Below, one piece after another: positions 5,901 through 7,657 of a DNA stretch of 7,657 nucleotides; the stretch's first letter is position 1; each line of letters opens with the position of its first letter. A program made the position numbers and the translations under genes. The notes beneath the pieces are model-generated. The model did not search any database. It saw nothing but the letters and a program-made list of their open reading frames with translations, and was not told the origin of the DNA. The stretch covers positions 1-7,657 of the forward strand of contig NZ_DYXM01000077.1 of assembly GCF_020742175.1 (NCBI RefSeq). Reading direction: 5' to 3'. Source of the DNA: Dietzia timorensis. Its GTDB lineage: Bacteria; Actinomycetota; Actinomycetes; Mycobacteriales; Mycobacteriaceae.

Positions 5901-6227
5901 TCAACCGTCGTCAAAGTGGTCGAGCAGACCGACGGCTGCGCTCATATAGTCGCTGATCCATCGGTCGTGGATCCGCTTGATCGGCAGAGGCGAAAGGGTG
6001 AGGTGCCGCTCGCGCCCCTCCCTGCGGCCGGCGACGAGTTCGGCTCGTTCGAGAACCTTGAGATGTTGGAGCACAGTCGTGCGATCGAGTTCGGGCATCC
6101 GCGCGCATAGGGCGCCGGTCGTGAGTGGGCCGGTTTTGAGTGCGTCGAGCATGCGCCTACGCATGGGGTTGGCGAGGGCCTTGAAGACGACGTCGTCGTC
6201 TCCCCTCTTGCCGGACGCTTTGCTCAT
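5901..6227 (-). CDS. ArsR-family winged-helix repressor
   Basis: A 108-residue regulator of normal ArsR length. VFKALANPMRRRMLDAL (14-30) is the opening of the winged helix. LTTGALCARMPELDRTTVLQHLKVLERAELV (35-65, quoted in part) is the helix-turn-helix with the recognition helix at about 49-60, followed by the wing GRREGRERHLTLSP. The metal-binding ELCVCDL motif is absent and the only cysteine is C41, so a classical arsenic or zinc sensor is unlikely. It belongs to the type usually paired with AHSA1/SRPBCC genes. ATG 6227 lies in a 22-bp palindrome shared with the divergent SRPBCC gene. There is no Shine-Dalgarno sequence, but TAAAAT stands at -12 to -7, so the message is probably leaderless and the gene represses itself. 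The ligand is unknown. Confidence 0.92.
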   Translation of the reverse strand: MSKASGKRGDDDVVFKALANPMRRRMLDALKTGPLTTGALCARMPELDRTTVLQHLKVLERAELVAGRREGRERHLTLSPLPIKRIHDRWISDYMSAAVGLLDHFDDG

Positions 6228-6246
6228 GTTGTAATTTTACAACATG
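6225..6246. promoter_or_regulatory. 22-bp palindromic operator and double promoter between arsR and SRPBCC genes
   Basis: CATGTTGTAA (6225-6234) and TTACAACATG (6237-6246) are exact reverse complements around TT. The outer three bases on each side are the start codons of the two genes. If each transcript begins at its ATG, the -12 to -7 hexamer is TAATTT for the plus gene and TAAAAT for the minus gene; both fit TANNNT at the right distance. A dimeric ArsR bound here would cover both -10 boxes and both starts. The palindrome is seen directly; repressor binding is inferred from ArsR biology. Confidence 0.82.
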
Positions 6247-6744
6247 TCGAACACCGAGCACGACGCCGCGCTGACCGAACTCTCCTTCACCGTCTCCGGG
6301 TACATCTCCAAGCCCGCCGAGCAGACCTATGAGGCAGTTGCCGACCCCGAGCAGCTCTCCCACTACTTCACCACCGGGGGCGCCCAGGGGCGCCTCACCT
6401 CCGACACCACCGTCACGTGGGATTTCGCAGATTTCCCCGGCGCCTTCCCCGTGCGCGTCGTCGAGGCCACTCCGAGCAAGAAGATCGTCATCGAATGGGA
6501 ATCGGGCGAGTCGGCCGTCGAGGGCGCGGCCTCCAACCCGGGGCACACGCGCGTCGTGTTCGAGTTCGAACCGATCGACGACAACACGCGCACGCTCGTC
6601 ACCATCACCGAATCCTCGTGGACGGCGACCGCGGACGGATCGAAGGCCGCGTTCGGCAACTGCATGGGCTGGTCCGGCATGCTCGCTGCGCTCAAGGTGT
6701 GGATCGAGCACGAGATCAACCTCCGCGAGGGCTTCTACAAGTAG
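6244..6744 (+). CDS. AHSA1/SRPBCC-domain protein
   Basis: The 166-residue product fits the AHSA1-type START/Bet v1-like fold that encloses a hydrophobic ligand pocket. It starts with LSFTVSGYISKPAEQTYEAV and has the typical ADPEQLSHYFT (33-43). Strands include VTWDFADFPGAFPVRVVEA (57-75) and TRVVFEFEPID (102-112). The C-terminal helix, NCMGWSGMLAALKVWIEHEI (139-158), is the usual end of the family. Length is normal. ATG 6244 begins directly at the end of the operator palindrome with no room for a ribosome binding site, so translation must be leaderless. The gene is divergent from arsR and is the likely target of that repressor. Enzymatic function and ligand are unknown; binding of a small hydrophobic compound that also induces ArsR is a guess. 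Confidence 0.9.
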   Translation: MSNTEHDAALTELSFTVSGYISKPAEQTYEAVADPEQLSHYFTTGGAQGRLTSDTTVTWDFADFPGAFPVRVVEATPSKKIVIEWESGESAVEGAASNPGHTRVVFEFEPIDDNTRTLVTITESSWTATADGSKAAFGNCMGWSGMLAALKVWIEHEINLREGFYK

Positions 6745-6803
6745 CGCGAATTCGCGTTTACGAAGGGGTGAGCAGATCGAAAACCGCACGTACCTACCTT
6801 GAT

Positions 6804-6832
6804 TTCGCGATCTGTTCACGCGGTGCTAATGT
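6804..6832 (+). promoter_or_regulatory. Likely promoter of tRNA-Lys
   Basis: TTCGCG (6804-6809) and TAATGT (6827-6832) are 17 bp apart. TG at 6824-6825 one base before the hexamer makes an extended -10 (TGCTAATGT). Transcription would start near 6839, leaving a leader of about 54 nt. Confidence 0.5.
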
Positions 6833-6892
6833 ATTCAACGGTTCAAGCGAGGTCGCCGGGATCCACTTCGGAGGACATCGCGGAATCGTTCC

Positions 6893-6965
<73 letters not shown>

Positions 6966-6976
6966 CAACATTAAGT

Positions 6977-7020
6977 CAAGGCCGGAAATCTCGTTTCGAG
7001 ATCTCCGGCCTTGGTTTTAT
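6977..7020 (+). terminator. Intrinsic terminator after tRNA-Lys
   Basis: CAAGGCCGGA (6977-6986) pairs with TCCGGCCTTG (7004-7013). After one A-C mismatch the stem continues as ATCTCG/CGAGAT to a TTT loop. TTTTATTT follows on the plus strand, making this the most canonical terminator in the window. It also separates the tRNA from the convergent padR-type gene. Confidence 0.92.
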
Positions 7021-7062
7021 TTCAAGTGGCGCATCGCCCCTGCGAGGCGAGCACACGCTCGG

Positions 7063-7657
7063 TTATCCGTTCTCCGCGAGCAGGGCGTAGAGCTCCCGGC
7101 GGAGTTCGTCGATCTGCTCCTTCGCCTTTTCGACGAGCTCCTCGTCTCCAGTTGCCATAACGGCGCGCATCGCAAGCATCGCCTGCCGGACCGAGTCGGC
7201 CATTTCGCGCCCGGGTGCCGATCCACCGCCGTCCTGCGCATCCTCCGGAGCACCTTCGGCCTCGCCGAGGTCCCAGGGGGCGCGCTTTTCCGCGAGCTTT
7301 TCCGCTTCCTCGCGGCCCGCGTCGGTCAGCGAGAAGTGCTTGGGGCCGGCCTCCGGTTCGGGCGCGATGAGGCCCTCGTCCTCGAGCTGCGACAACGCCG
7401 GATAGACGGCGCCGGAGCTCGGCGACCATTCCCCACTGCTTCTCTCGGCGAGCTCGCGCATGACGCCGTAGCCGTTGAGCGGCCCTTCGGCGAGCAGAAG
7501 CACGATCCCCACGCGGACATCGCCGCGCCGCGCCCGCCGGCGCCCATCCCCACGGCCGCCGCGCGGTCCACGGCCCGGACCGAAGCCCCGGCCGAATCCG
7601 CGCGGGTCCCCGGGCACGACGCCCTGTCCGCCGAACGCCTCGCCGACGAACTCCGCG
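7063..7657 (-). CDS. PadR-family transcriptional regulator (5' end beyond the window)
   Basis: The PadR winged-helix domain is clear: GDVRVGIVLLLAEGPLNGYG (32-51 counted from GTG 7617), MRELAERSSGEWSPSSGAVYPALSQLEDEGLI (53-84, quoted in part) and the wing KHFSLTDAGREEAEKL. The C-terminal helix (about 138-182) would form the dimer. Before the domain is a Gly/Arg/Pro-rich stretch. The frame stays open from GTG 7617 to the window edge and reads EFVGEAFGGQG. Many actinobacterial PadR proteins begin with such Phe/Gly-rich sequence, so the true start is probably outside; GTG 7617 has no good ribosome binding site. PadR genes normally control a neighbouring transporter or detoxification gene, which must lie beyond 7657. 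TAA at 7065-7063 ends it. Confidence 0.9.
   Translation of the reverse strand, partial: AEFVGEAFGGQGVVPGDPRGFGRGFGPGRGPRGGRGDGRRRARRGDVRVGIVLLLAEGPLNGYGVMRELAERSSGEWSPSSGAVYPALSQLEDEGLIAPEPEAGPKHFSLTDAGREEAEKLAEKRAPWDLGEAEGAPEDAQDGGGSAPGREMADSVRQAMLAMRAVMATGDEELVEKAKEQIDELRRELYALLAENG

Noticed and set aside
6745..6756. CGCGAATTCGCG palindrome just after the SRPBCC stop, followed by TTTA
   Set aside because: As a hairpin it has only a four-base stem with an AATT loop, too weak to call a terminator; a 12-bp palindrome of this composition can arise by chance.
6773..6814. CAGATCG/CGATCTG inverted repeat near the tRNA-Lys promoter
   Set aside because: Seven-base arms 28 bases apart are not convincing as an operator without comparison to other genomes.

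Overview
The window is high-GC actinobacterial DNA, most likely from the mycolic-acid-producing order Mycobacteriales (the Corynebacterium/Gordonia/Rhodococcus/Dietzia/Mycobacterium group). Three things point there. First, the order of short-chain dehydrogenase C-terminus (CmrA/Rv2509-like), DUF853 HerA-like ATPase on the minus strand, oligoribonuclease and tRNA-His matches the Rv2509-Rv2510c-Rv2511-hisT order of M. tuberculosis as I remember it. Second, there is an MmpS-type protein. Third, several genes look leaderless. The genus cannot be fixed by eye.

Layout. Bases 1-210 are the 3' end of a reductase gene. A gap of about 280 bp follows, holding a 16-bp-stem inverted repeat (282-347), then a small four-helix membrane protein (492-1070, +). 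Its stop codon interlocks with that of the HerA-like ATPase (1067-2698, -). The ATPase and orn (2709-3425, +) diverge with only 10 bp between their start codons, inside a perfect palindrome. tRNA-His(GTG) with a promoter and a strong hairpin terminator closes this conserved block.

Between tRNA-His and tRNA-Lys(CTT) lies a looser set of accessory genes. These are a DUF1801/YdhG-like protein (3862-4224, +), a RibD C-terminal/dihydrofolate-reductase-like protein starting at GTG 4364 (+), an MmpS-like membrane protein without an MmpL partner (4955-5767, -), an ArsR-type repressor (5901-6227, -) and a divergent AHSA1/SRPBCC protein (6244-6744, +). The last two share a perfect 22-bp palindrome (two 10-base arms, TT centre). 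It contains both start codons and, overlapping, both predicted -10 hexamers, so it looks like an autoregulated divergent operator with two leaderless transcripts. After tRNA-Lys and its intrinsic terminator comes a PadR-family regulator (minus strand) whose 5' end runs off the window.

Functional reading. The left block is housekeeping: cell-envelope lipid reduction, an ATPase of unknown role, RNA turnover and two tRNAs. The middle block is regulatory and accessory, with the ArsR/SRPBCC pair as its clearest unit. I found no CRISPR array, transposase, phage gene or obvious new defence system. The most notable signal is two independent divergent gene pairs whose start codons face each other inside perfect palindromes.
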